A DNA stretch of 64,000 nt from Lagopus muta. Lineage: Eukaryota; Chordata; Aves; Galliformes; Phasianidae. Below the pieces are notes generated by a model that was given only the letters and a program-made list of their open reading frames with translations, was not told the origin of the DNA and searched no databases. Location of the stretch: the NCBI RefSeq assembly GCF_023343835.1, contig NC_064434.1, positions 9,653,505 to 9,717,504 on the forward strand, read 5' to 3'. Each line of letters opens with the position of its first letter. Within the stretch, counting starts at the first letter, position 1. Of this stretch, positions 51,823-64,000 are shown piece after piece. The position numbers and the translations under genes were made by a program.

Positions 51823-54800
51823 CAACAAATCTAAGGTAAAGAAGACTTTTTTTGTTCACTTTCTTTTCTTTTCCTCCCAGCCAGTGGTGAAAAGAGTCCT
51901 AATCTCCGTTTCTAGGACATGTGTTTGCATTGCTTCTTCTTTTCATGTAAAGCTAGTAACAGATTTGTATCTTTTGATAAATAGATACTTACAATATTTT
52001 AAAATACACTAGAGAGGAAAATGGGAGCAGAATGCGTTAGTCTGAATGTGCCATTTCAGGGAGAACATCTTGGTCTTTTCGGTTCACATGTGAAACTAGT
52101 GGAAACGTTAATTAAATAAAAAAAAAAAGTGAAGGGAAAAGGATAATAATGAAGATTTTAATGCTTAAGAAAGTGGACATTTTCAGGAATGCGCAGACAA
52201 CCGGACAGGTGGAGGAAGAGGAGGGTGCTGGGGGCAAGAGGCTCTCCAGGCTCTCCTTGTGCCCAGTCAGTTCTAGCAGGTTTGCAGGTTTCCTAGGTTT
52301 GCAGGTAATTATTCTGGAATCTTGGCCTATTTTTGGTGGCAGTTTTTTAAGCTGCTTAGATAAGGGCTGCTTAGAACTTTTCGTTTTAAAAGGCCGCTAT
52401 TCATCAGAGAATGGAAATGATGAGTTTTCCAAACAGCGAGGTACAATGACAGAAACTGCACAGCAGCACTGGAGAAGAAATGCACGCATTTAAGGCTGAT
52501 AAGCATCGGCGTACAAACTGAGTACGAAGATAATTTATATTTGTTTTTCTTTGGCTATTATGAACTTTGATGATTTTCATCCTCATTTAATAGCACAATA
52601 AATCATTCTTACGAACATCGTGCTCTTTAATTGCTTCCTTGTTAAAATGTGAGCTAATTGTCCTTGGTCTTGAAGTAAAATTTTAGGGAAAATGAAATAC
52701 AATTCTGAATAACCCAAGTTTCTTAATTTCAACATAGCTGCAGCAAAGTACAAATGTTGGAACAGCCTGTGGACATGTTGCCCTCTGGAAAAAAAGGACC
52801 AGCGGATGTTAGTCACTATTGCTGGGTAGAGGGCTGTGTCTGAACAAATTCTAGAGCTAGGTCTTTGTCTCCAGCCACTGCTGCCTCTTCTGACTGTAGC
52901 ACTGACTAATGCTGAAGGCACACCTATCTAGGCCTGAGTACCCACGCTGAACATGCTAGTGCTACCCTCTCTCAAATGGAGCGCTTTCTGGAGAAAAAGA
53001 GCTCTGCTGCTCTAGTTGCTTGTATGCATGCTCCTTGGGAATAACACCAAAGAATACCTTATAAATGAAGTATGCTTCCCATTAGGGATTACAGCATCAT
53101 TTGATCAAAGTCCACTGGAAATAGCTTTTGGCAGCATAGATGTTCTCTGTAACTCTTCGCTCGCTTAAGACTGATTGGCAAAGTTGGGAAAAGCAAAGCT
53201 GGTCTGAGGGTGAAAGGATAGAAGAACACAACAGAGGTTTTATTGTTGTTTTTGTTGTCTTTCTCATTTTAAGGAATGCCTGTGTGAAATTGGTTTTTCG
53301 AATGCAAAGAAAACATTGGCAATGGGTTTATTCTTCTGCAGAGCTTATCGTGCCCTACATGCTGGCTCAACTTGTAAGAAGTAATGCAATACAGGCATCG
53401 TTTAAAATTAAACAACTTTTTGGCAACTCTGGTGAGATATATTGTCATCGAATGTAGACTCAAGCTCTCTCTGCTTTGAATTTAATGAAATCTGGGCAAT
53501 CAAAATGTCTACCTGGCAGCTCACAAGAGACGTTTCATGTTCATTATTTTGTAGTTAAAGTATTTATCTGCCCCTATGTGCAAGGCTACAAATTTGTATA
53601 CATTTTTATATAGTCTATTTCCATTGTAAATTACCCATAAATTAGATACAGACTTTTAGGCACCTCAGAACGATATTTTTTTCAATCTCTACTTGGTATT
53701 AGGGGTAGATACTGTTGAGCTTTATACATTGGTTCCTCTTGAGGAGATTGGGGCTTTTTGTTGGGAGAGAAATACATCACTCTGCTGCCTCTTCTTCCCA
53801 ATCTGTGAGATATAAATCATAACATTTAAAAAGATAAAATACTGGTGCACGGCCATTATTTATAGTTTTTGTCTGAAGACTGCAGAGTGTCTGACAAATG
53901 CAAATTGATCCTGACAAAATCTCAGTGAGTTATTATGCAGCTAAATGCGTCCTCCATAGAGATGGCAAAACATAAGTAATATGATTTATAAAAATCTCCC
54001 TGCCCCAAATTGCCCCCTCCCGAATGCATTGTAAGCATACTACTATTTAAATGTTTGTCTGTTTTCATGTTTCAAGTAAATCTGCAAGACCAAAGGCAGA
54101 GACAGACTATAAAAAGTACAGATCCCTCTCTCTTGTCATACTGTATGTGTCGGGCTTAGTTTTTAGACTTTGGTGCAAGAAAAAATAAGGACCAGTGCAA
54201 TGACTTGATTGGAGTTTGTCTTGATCCCAGATGATGGTACCAGGGATCTGATCTGGTACCTGATCTGAACAGAGAGATGCATATGCATTTGGTTTTCTCC
54301 CGTCAACGGAGAAGAGAAAGTCCTGCTCTTGGCTTCTACCCCTTACTTGGAAACTGCTGAGCTATATTCAGCTACTAGCTATTAAGCAAAATGTCCCATT
54401 GTTAGTTTATGGGCCATTTCATTAAAAAGAACCAAAAAAAAGCAGTAAACATATGGCTCCTATAGAGAACCAAGGAGAATGATGGAGCGGAGCGCCTTCC
54501 TGCTGAAGTGAGTCCTAGAAGAATTTCTCTGTAAGGTCTTCAGGCCTCTCTCTCTCCAGGCACACATGTTCCAGTTCATTTTACTTTTATTTCCTTTTTG
54601 TGAGTGTAATGTGCAGATTACACAGCTGTCTTTTTGGTTATTAAATGGGTTTTTATAGTTTAAATACATCTCATGTCTGTGCATATAATGGTCCCAACAT
54701 GTTTATGACAGGTTATGTCATTGGTTCCCTTGTTAGGGAGACTAACAAAGCTTCCCCATTAGCTTAAGAGGCCTGGGAATTTTGTGCATCCTGTTCTTGT

Positions 54801-56269
54801 TGCTGTATGTCAGCGCTGGGCAGAATGCCATTATAGCACTGTGCATAATTCACTGGTTAAGAACATGTGAATATGTCTCCCTCTAATGTGTGGCTCCAAC
54901 AACGACCTGCTCTTCTCCAAAGCCAGCGAAGGCAGCCTTGCCAATTCTTGTGATTTTATTGTGAGTCTCTTGACATTTGGTGTGTGCCTCAAAAAACACA
55001 GCTCCTGGAGTTAAGACGAATGCATAAGAACCTCAGCTTTCATTTGAAAAATAACATAACATACTCCGAGCCTTCCTGTTGTGAAAGTGTTTGGAAGTGG
55101 ACCCCAGTGGTTAAAACCCCAGAAAGTAAATGCAACCAAACCCAAATGTGTTATTAAAATCATATCTCATGGTGTGATTTTTATTTAAAGACAAGCTCAT
55201 GGCTATGGGAACCTGTCTGTAACTTTTGGATGGCTCAAGCTGGCAAAGTACGAGAACTGTTCCTGTTCAAGCGCTGAGCTTTTGTACTTCTGATTCTAAA
55301 ATTCCCATGCTTGATTCCCAGTGACAAATATAGTGCTGATCTGTGTGTTGCTAGGGATTTGTCTCATTGGCAGCCAACATCCCCAGGCTGGCCTGAGGAT
55401 CTGAAATCCAGGTATGTTGCACTCAGTAAAGAACAACTCTGCTTTAGATCTCTTGCTAGGAAGAAAGATCAGACCTGTGAATTCCTCCTTGGTTACATCT
55501 GTGTGGTTCACAGAGATCTTAGCTTCTTTCTTCTGAGTTCCAGAAGCCACACAGCAACGAGCTCTGGTTAACATATCCCGCTTTTCAGTGTGGTACTTAT
55601 CTACACAACTTCCAGAAGGGAACTGGATTGCATCTGACCAGCTTGGAATTTGGGGTAGAGTGTGTTAGCCTGTCCACACCATAAATAAGAAACTTTAGGG
55701 AGTTGCTTCTTCATGGTGAACTGCCAAAAAGGGGTCCTTTGCCACTAAAGCTGAAGAATGTGCTTTCTTAGTGCTTTGTTCCTGTGCACATTTTGACAGG
55801 TGTCATATTCATACCTGTTAAAAAATGGAGCAACACAGGCTGGATTTGAAGGTTATGTCTTGGGTTTGTAAATCTCCACCCATGGACATATTAATAAGTA
55901 GTCTTTTATCTGAACTGGGATTCATAAAGACTGCAGTCCTTTCACCAAAAATTGGCATTTGCAGCAACTTCAGCACGGGTTTGATGATATTTACTGCCAC
56001 CATTCCTAATATTCTTCATCTTGCTGTCTTTTTTCATCCTTTTCCTCCTTGTGTTGAGCCAGCACCTGTGGTCCCACATGGGCAAATTTGGCAGGTCCAG
56101 AGAGTGGATAACAAGCTCTGTAATATATTTTTCCAACTGTGTCATCTGGCTTATAGGAGAACTCTGGCTTAGCTGTACTGCCAGTACTGGAATGACTTTG
56201 GAGCTGTCTCCTAGTCCAATGGTTGTAAAGCTGGCTGGCTTACTTTGTTTTCCTGGACAGTGTATTGTC

Positions 56270-56280
56270 TTTAAAAAAAA

Positions 56281-56313
<33 letters not shown>
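56270..56313. repeat. A-run followed by (AT)n
   Basis: About 14 A residues followed by about 14 AT units. Confidence 0.95.
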
Positions 56314-56316
<3 letters not shown>

Positions 56317-57656
56317 CCCTATTCACTGGGAGAAATGTGGTCCATATGAAACATCTGACATTAAAACCTGATTTTAAATTGCTTCTGCAATCCATGTGCT
56401 AGGTCTATTAAGATGAAAGAAAGTCTTTTTTTCCAGTGTCCCTATATGTTCTCATTGTAGCTGGGAAGGGTATTCTAGGAACTACCTGAATCTGTGCTTG
56501 TGAGCATCCAAATATGAGCTCTAAGAATGAGAGTAGACTTCCTCACTTGCAAAACCACAGCTGTGGTTAATGACTGTAATGGAGATGAAGCAGCACATTT
56601 TCTTGTGAACATTAATAACTCCTGTGCACATTTGTCCACATTTTGCAACCACATTTTCAAACCACTGCATATTTTTGCGTGGAAGCTGCTTGAAAGAAGC
56701 CTCTCTTGCTACCAAAAGCTGGCACTTGTTTTTAAAGGTCTGCATTCGATTTAAAGAGTAGAAGTACAACAGAATTGGTGGCTCGGTACTAGAAAATCAA
56801 CAACCAAATAAATCAACTAACTGTTATTGATCTCAATTTCCCCCCAGAAATGGTGTTGGACTTCAGCATTCCTCAAACTGGCGGAGTTCATTTTTGAGTG
56901 CTTGCCACGGTGCATATGTCAGCCTTAGCCACCGACTTTCCCTCATCACAGCCATCTGCAGCCCTCCTGAACAAAATCATGTGCAGCATTGTGTTTAATG
57001 TTCCTGAAAGAAAAGGGAACATGTAATAATTATTTTAAAATAAACACCAAGGGGACGAGTACTATGTTCTTTGGCTTAATTCATGCACGGATGAAATCAT
57101 TTCTCTGCACATGCCTGCCAATGTCTTGTTTCAAAGTCTGAGCCTCGGAGGAGGCCTGCGATCACTGAATGAAGTGTCAGCCATGCCTCTCTCCTCCCCC
57201 TCTGCCTCAGCCTCGTGAGATGCAAACCGCAGCCACAGCGGCATGGTGGCCGCAGCCATGAGATATGAAATATCAGCTCTGGCTAGAAATACAGCACAAA
57301 CAATAAAAGTGAGAAGGCCAGCTTCGACTGTTCTGCTCTGGGTATGGCCTTCCCTCCATTTCAGTGTGCAGTTTGAGTCCACACGCTGGTATAGGGCAAC
57401 TCACAGGCAGGAAATGCTGCTGCTTTGGCTACAAAGCTTGAATGGCTTATGGGGAACCTGCTGCTCTTTGAGGAGAGCCTGGGGATGTGTGGGTGCTCCA
57501 TGGGTCCCCTGCAAACCAGTGGCGAGAGGCTGCCCAAGCTGGAAGGCTGAGGCCCACTGTGGAAGGGTCCAGCGCCTGTGCTTCAGCTGTGGCATGGGAG
57601 GCATTCATCACATGTGCAGGTGGAAAATTTGTGTGTGTATTGGATGCATGTGTTGT

Positions 57657-57845
57657 ATTCCTTCCTTCCTTCCTTCCTTCCTTCCTTCCTTCCTTCCTTC
57701 CTTCCTTCCTTCCTGCCTTCCTGCCTTCCTGCCTTCCTGCCTTCCTGCCTTCCTGCCTGCCTTCCTGCCTTCCTTCCTCCCTCCCTCTCTCCTTCTCTCC
57801 CTCCCTCCCTCCCTCCCTCCCTCCCTCCCTCCCTCCCTCCCTCCC
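57657..57845. repeat. Compound TTCC / TTCCTGCC / CCCT microsatellite
   Basis: About 190 bases of pure pyrimidine/purine asymmetry: TTCC units to ~57713, then mixed CTGCCTTC units to ~57772, then CCCT units with one interruption. As a four-base repeat without stops it keeps all frames open, which creates long spurious ORFs on both strands. Confidence 0.98.
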
Positions 57846-59027
57846 ACCCAAGAGAAGGTGCCCTCTATCACAGTGTACATGGGATTCTCAGATCTGATGT
57901 CTTACCACCATGGCAGGTCCAAAGAAAGCCACCCACTGCTCCCAGCAGGTGAACATGGATGTGCCTTCCTTGTTTTTGTTGATGCCACCGTGGTCACTAT
58001 AGAGCAATAGCGATGGCACAGAGAAGAAACCCAAGGTTGGCACTTAGCACAGACAATGCTGAAGCTCACACAAGACTGCAGAGTTCTCAGCCCATGCAGG
58101 AAAGGTCTGTTAGGTTGAAGATATGGAGACACTGGGATGCCAGCAGGTTGCTATGGCCTTCTGAGGTCTGACATGGTGAAGTTTGGGGTAATAGCTATTT
58201 CACTCATGTTTCAACTGGGTATTTTACAGCTGATTGACACAGGAAAAATTGCTATTCTGAATGTATTTGTGTCAAGCTGCAAGAGTGTGGATGTGATGAC
58301 TTCTGCAGTGTCCTTTCCAGACCTGTGTTCTCGTGCTATCAGTACATGAGGACAGAGAACCAGAAATTTGGCCAAGGCATTTCCCACCTCTTGGCGACCA
58401 CTCTCCAGTTCAAATTTTAATTACCTCTGAGGCCAATCTCAAGATATTGCCAATGCCCTCAGCAGGAGTTTTGTCAGCCTATATTCAGAAATTACTGTGA
58501 AAACATAAACTTTGCTTTGGCATTTGTTCTGAGGAACATTTAAAACTTTAAATACAATTCAGATGATTTGGGGTAATTTAGATGTAACTCACTTGTGTGG
58601 GTTTATTTACTTATTTATTTTCAAATCATTATTTGAATTCCCTGAAATGGTGACCATCTTGGCAAAGAGCAAACAGTACATAAATTACTTATTTATTGTT
58701 TAAAGGAAAACCTTCTCCTATGAAGAGGACCCCTGTAAAAACCCACTTAATACTTTTAATTAGTGAACTTTGTTTCGTCTGTCTGCTAAAGGCTGATTTT
58801 CCTCTATCAACACCATCGTGTTAGTGCTGAACCAGAGTAATTCATGCACCAGCACAAGGAGCTTTTACCAGCAAACACCATCCTCTATCTGTAGGCAGCA
58901 CAGAGCTGGAACATAAATGCTTAAAAGACTTGTGGACATCTCAGTGAGAAGATGCTGATCCAGTGAGCAACATCCTGAACAGATGCCTGCTCTGTAATTT
59001 CTTGCATGCATCTTGGGGGCTGTTTGG
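57846..59027. other. Intergenic, nothing recognised
   Basis: Sequence between the large microsatellite and a CR1. Open frames continue out of the microsatellite and are not credible genes. Confidence 0.55.
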
Positions 59028-59402
59028 CCTGGAGAAGAGAAAGCTCTGGGGGGACCTGATAGCAGCATTTCAGTATCTATAGTGGAGCTGTAAGAAAGAA
59101 GGGGACAGACTCTCTAGCAGGGTCTGTTATGATAAGACTAGGAGAAATGTTTTCAAACTAAAAGAGAGGTTTACATTGAATATAAGATTTTTTAATGTTA
59201 ATTTTTAAGTTAAGGACAGTGAAGCACTGAAACAGGCTGCCCAGTAATGTGGCAGATGCCCCATCCCTGAAAACACTCGAGGTTAGGCTGGATGAGGCTC
59301 TGAGCACCTGATGGAGCTGTAGATGTCCCTGTTCACTGCAGGGGAGTTGGACTTGATGACCTCTAAATGTTCTTTCCAACTCAAATGATTCTATGATTCT
59401 AC
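59028..59402 (+). mobile_element. CR1 3' fragment
   Basis: TGGCCTGGAGAAGAGAAAGC, the RTTCCAACTC-type 3' region and an AATGATTCTATGATTCTA terminus. Confidence 0.9.
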
Positions 59403-62274
59403 ATTAGCACTAGCAGATGTTGATCTGATAAGGGGGCTGTGTATTCATGTACAAGTGTGGGTGTGTGGGTTTTTGTGTTGAAGAGGGTGGTTTTCTTGAT
59501 GACAACATTTTTGATGTACAGTAGCATTGGATGAAATGCATCATTACCCCTGAAGAGGGATCAGATCTATCACTACAGGTAGAGCTACCTCGCCTTAGCC
59601 ATGTGGCTGGGTGGCTAGGGAGGAAATTGTTACTCTTCAGCCTGAGTGAAATGAGTCATGAAAGAAGCCAAGATGCTGGCTAGAGATCCTGCGTGAGGTT
59701 GATACAATGTTCAGTATGTCTTGGAAGAGCTATTTTAAGAAGAATTTGGCCAGAATCCTCGACTTTTGATTATTCTTTTTTCCTTCTCCTTGCATTTTAC
59801 TGTTTCCCTGTAGCATGTTTTAAACGTTGTGTTTTGATTTATATCTGTAAATAAATCTCCCTATTTATGAAGATGTAATGTCCCTGGGGTCTAGAAGGCC
59901 CCAGCCATTCCATGTAACTGAAGGAGACGTTACCTAAGTGGGCAATGAATCAGAAGTGGGGCAGGCAGGGAAACCTATTTTTACCAACCCACTTGACTTG
60001 GGAGGAGGTCTGCCCATAAGGCAAGTGGGGGCAGCTGGTGGGGGCTCTGGGAAGGTGCTAGGAATTATGCCCTAGGGTGTAATTTCTGAGCATAACAAAG
60101 TACTTGGACTGTGCTGAATTATTCAAAAGAGGAAGGAAGCAGGAGAGACGGTGGGAAAGATTTTAGGATTCACGTGCTGTCTAAGCAATAGCCAGGGCAT
60201 TCTTGACAGCAGAAGAGAGGTAGAAACTGGTGGAAGCTGCTAAAATGAACAAGTTACTTTTTGTTGCTCTCTTGCCTGTAGCAAATTGATAAAAATGCGC
60301 AGCAGCTTAAGTTATGCTGGTCACTGTGTGGAATTACAATGCAGATTTTCTCTGAAGAGTGTCTCCTTATAGGCTTCGCTATCATTCCTCTGCTGCCACT
60401 CTGATGCCATGAAATAAAGCTTAATGTTAACAGTACAACTTCTGGCTAGCATTCACCAGCATACCTGTTTGGGAAGAAATCTAATAGGATACTTCTTCTC
60501 TTGGGAGGAATCATCCTTCCACCTCTTTCCAGGCAGGTTCTGGTTGCACAGGTGCAGTGTGATCTGCAGCGACTCGAGGTTGTGAGGGGTGCACGTATCT
60601 CTCATTCAATCTTACTTTGTATTTATGGCCATTTTTGGTAGGATAGAAACCTTGTCCTAATATGAATATAGTTTTTATTGCTGTTGCTGAGATATTTCAA
60701 AGACTAAGGAGCAGACATATATTTAGATTTTTTTTTTTAATTGATCTTTTCAGGAATTTTTTTAGTCATTCATCTTGGTAATGATAGTTTGCTAGCTCTT
60801 CACAGTGAAAAGAAGATGAAACATGGTTTTAAATACTTCCTCAAAAGGTTTTGAGAATCTGTTATGCTATGGTCCTGAGATGTGGTTAGAAAAGTATCTC
60901 TTGGAAATGCCATCTTCTCATCCAAAATATCTGCTACAGGATTTTTTAGTCTAAGTTATTAATCTCAATTACTGAAGATAATGTGGCTACTTCAGTGAAT
61001 GTTAAAATGTTCTGTTTGAAAATATTTTCATTGATTTTTTTCCTTAAATGCTCCGATTTCATGAAAAGATGGGACCTTCCCTATGAAAAATTGCAGTGAT
61101 TTGAGTAAAACCAGGAAATACTGCAAGTGGAAACCATCCTTAGACGGTGCCATTTCAGGCCTCCGTCATCTTACTTTCTTATAGGGGACTCACTGCCATC
61201 TCTGTGTTCTGTTGTCAAAGTGTTCCCATTTTGCTTTGCCTTCCTTTGCCCCAAGAGGGGTCATGGTGTGATAAGAGATGAATCCAACCAGCCATTACCA
61301 TTTAGCAAGCAGCACATCATTTCAAAATTGAAGTGTTTGTTTTTCAGCTTTTCCCCCAAAAGGCAACAGTTTTCCAAAAAGGGGAAAACTATTGGCGTAG
61401 GTAGGAGCTGACTGAATTCCTCAACATGTCACATCAGCACACTTATCAGCTTAGTAATGATGACAATGTCTTCTTACCAGAAGTGAGGTAAGTGGCAGAA
61501 AGCAGCCAATTTGATTATCAACTCCCTTGAGGAGTTTGGGGAGTGACAAAGAAGAATAATTGTCTTTCTTCTTGCACATAGACCAAGTATGATATGTAAT
61601 CACAGAGAAAGAGCACACACCGAGCCAGTCTCTGTCAGCTGTCTAATTATAGCAAAATCCAGCTAAATAGCCAGCAACATGCAGTCCTCATTAAAACAGT
61701 TGCTCATGCAAGTCATTGCTAGGGTCCAGAGGAGCTGGGATGGTGAGGGGCTGGACAGAAGTCATGCAGGGGAAAAAGGATTTGAAGGAGGAATGGCTCT
61801 GCTGTCCTCCCCCCCCTCCCCCCCCCCCATTGGGGACTAAGGAATTACAGTATTAATATTATTAGGATCTGTCTTTTTGTCACCATTTCAGTCGTGAATC
61901 ACCCAAGGGATGTAAGGGACGATTACTCAGCCACTCCGTGGTACCTCTGACGTGCTCTCCTGATGAAAACTCTCCTTCCTACCTTTTTAAGATCATGTTT
62001 TCCTTTGCTCTGGACTCTTATTCATTGTGCTCACCGGTAGCAGATGGGGCTGCAACTCTTGTCAAAACAGAGGAATATATAAATAAACCTCCCAGGCATT
62101 TAGTATAAAAGAGGGCTGATTGCATGTAGGGAGCTGCAGAGTAATAACACTGAAAACAACAGGCAAACACATGGCAAAACTGTCTGAAATGGTTTGGAGA
62201 TGTTCAGGTGGCAATATCAGCACGAGGGCTCTGAGAATCCTTGAAAGCACCTTGAAGTCCAACGTACAGAACAT
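59403..62274. other. Intergenic, nothing firmly recognised
   Basis: It includes an AATAAA at 59850-59855 and, at 59590-60260, text that could be an old repeat I cannot name. A C-rich run lies at 61807. Confidence 0.5.
61807..61828. repeat. C-rich run with one T
   Basis: About 21 C residues broken by a single T. Confidence 0.95.
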
Positions 62275-62440
62275 TTCATAGAATCATAGATTGGCTTTTG
62301 TTAGAGGTAACCTTAAAAGTCATACAGTTCCAACCCCTATGCCTTGGACAGGGTTACCACCCACCAGATCAGGCTGTGCAGGGCCCCATCCAACCTTGAA
62401 AACCTCCAGGGATGGGGCACCCACAGCCTTTCTGTGGAGC
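62275..62440 (-). mobile_element. CR1 3' fragment
   Basis: CATAGAATCATAGATTGGC to CAGGGATGGGGCACCCACAG, a reversed CR1 3' end. Confidence 0.88.
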
Positions 62441-64000
62441 CTGTATCTGTTCCTTTTCCTTCTTTCCACATCTTTTTTCTCTTAGGATCTTACAGTGGAG
62501 GAAATGCCTTCTTGAACTCTTGCTATAGTTATCTATCTTCTGCTTCACTTCAGGTCATATACAAACCCAATCCTCGAGCCATATTAATAGTTTGATTCAG
62601 TAGCCATAGCTGAATGATATTGAAACAGGTCAGATCAGCATTTTTTCTCCTGAAGCAGTTCTCTAGGGAGGCACAAATTTAAAAAAACGAGGACAACTGC
62701 AGAAAATAAATCCCACACCAAACAACCGCAAGCAAACACTTGGGGCTCCCTTGGGGCTTGGAGGTGCTTAAAAGCCAACTTGAAAAATCCCTTGAAATCT
62801 TCTACAACATGCAAATGTCTGTTTGCAGGCAGCTGCCACCAGGACCTTGCTGTGTAGCTGGGAGCAGGAATCATATCTAGGAGAGAAATGAGCTCCTGGC
62901 TGCTCCAGCTGCACCCACCTCCAGCTCTTTCCTGCCTCTGCTGGTATCAGCAGTGGGGAATGAAGGAAAGGCCTCTGTGGCCTTTCCCTCTTCATTAGGA
63001 GCCTGATAACCATTGCTTCTAGACCGTAATGCTTTCAGCATGCCCTGAATACAGAGCTCTGAGCAGAGAGGTGATGTGCTCAAGCTGGCCACTAAGATCT
63101 AGAGGATGTCCAGAGAAGCTTTTGGGCTTAAAAAGGCAAGGATACATAAAAGGCAAGACACCTTACTGATGTCTTTGCTTTTATTTATTCTCAAAGGCAA
63201 ACATGAGGGAGTTTAAGAGCTGAATTCACTTTCAGCTGTGCATTGAAGTCAACAGAGTTAGACCAGGACTACATTTGGCAGTATTTCCATATCCTGCAAT
63301 TCAACATGGAATATGTAATCATCTGACAGAGAGTTCAGTGTGTTTAGTTGTATAACTGCTAGAACAGATAAAGGATCAGCCAGGCAAACAGTGAAATATG
63401 AAAACGGTTCTCGTAAAAACATCCCAGCCTTGGGGCACGCATCTGCCAAGACTACTCCGTGGTGACATGAATGGACATAGCATTTAACTACTCTCCAAGA
63501 AGAGAGAGGATTACAAGGAGGTGGGGAAAGCAGAAGAAGCCAGTGCAACCCTGCCAACAATAGCAGGTTGCAATACTTAATCTCACTGCTTGTGCCAATG
63601 CGCTTCGAAGCTGCTGTTGTTTTTATGAGGAAAAATGCAGAAAAGACTAATCTGTGTATTTATGTCTGTCTGGAAATGTTATAAGTGCCGTGTGGTCATT
63701 CTGATTCCAGAACCAATGGGGTCGGTATTCCCAGGATGGAGAGACTTGGATGGGGTGCCAGAACTCAGCAGCCACACGTGGAACAGAATGCAAAGTGAGT
63801 AAATGGAGAGATTCAGTACAGTGGGAGACACAGGCAAAGCAAGAACTCTGCAGCATTTCCAAATGCCAGGATTCTGGGGGGCTGTTTCAGCTCATGTGTG
63901 CTTGAGAAGTTCTAGAGCATCATCTTCAGCCCTTTCCGAACACACTTCCCTCTTACACAATTAATTTGCTCATTTGTTGTCTGCTGTGACTGCTGGTGTG
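62441..64000. other. Intergenic to window end, nothing recognised
   Basis: No gene, repeat or RNA signature was identified to the right edge. Confidence 0.55.

Larger units (their letters stand above)
48956..57656. other. Repeat-poor AT-rich intergenic stretch
   Basis: Only one short CR1 tail (51728-51822) and an AT run in almost 9 kb. There is no coding signal. Low repeat density next to a developmental gene desert is compatible with conserved noncoding DNA, which I cannot test here. Confidence 0.5.

Noticed and set aside
55818-56314. Overlapping ~100-codon frames on both strands
   Set aside because: Frames exist on both strands at once and run into an AT microsatellite. There is no recognisable domain.
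57243-58010. 255-codon open frame on the + strand, the longest in the window, with overlapping frames on both strands
   Set aside because: It passes through the four-base microsatellite, which contains no stop in any frame. The product is a Phe-Leu-Pro-Ser repeat with unrelated flanks and no family match.

Overview
The window is vertebrate nuclear DNA, almost certainly from a bird and most likely chicken or a close galliform. The reasons are small split exons with GT..AG borders, no bacterial-style operons, and about 18 CR1 non-LTR retrotransposon pieces with the typical avian 3' end (copies of a TCTATGATT-type tail). The gene order WDR35 - TTC32 - (ZPAX) fits, from memory, chicken chromosome 3, opposite human 2p24. 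The species is an inference. The exons are read directly from sequence.

Region 1 (1-14.8 kb, + strand) holds the last 13 coding exons of WDR35 (IFT121), an intraflagellar transport complex A subunit. They give 659 residues from the end of the second beta-propeller through the TPR-like solenoid to a C-terminal zinc-binding cysteine cluster. Region 2 (14.8-16.7 kb, + strand) is the complete three-exon TTC32 gene, a small TPR protein of 137 residues. Its CpG-rich promoter starts within about 200 bases of the WDR35 polyadenylation signal. Its second intron carries one CR1 inserted into another.

Region 3 (16.7-22.5 kb) is a repeat-rich gap. Region 4 (22.6-37.1 kb, - strand) is an intact 18-exon gene for a zona pellucida (ZP) module protein of the ZPAX type, an egg-coat component convergent with TTC32. 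I assembled it exon by exon with matching phases. It has at least 837 residues, lacks only a confidently placed signal-peptide exon, and contains a GC-AG intron supported by the frame. Region 5 (37.4-64 kb) has no gene I can support. It holds scattered CR1 pieces, a large CCTT/CCCT microsatellite and long repeat-poor stretches. In other vertebrates this side of TTC32 leads into the gene desert before OSR1, so distal regulatory DNA is plausible but unproven.

The genes do not form a pathway: WDR35 acts in cilia, TTC32 is poorly characterised, and ZPAX is an egg-coat gene. I found no evidence of an unknown biological system. The points most worth checking are the GC-AG splice and the unresolved N-terminus and exon 3 border of ZPAX, the apparent lack of a ZPAX membrane anchor, the 78-base in-frame intron of TTC32, and the nested CR1.
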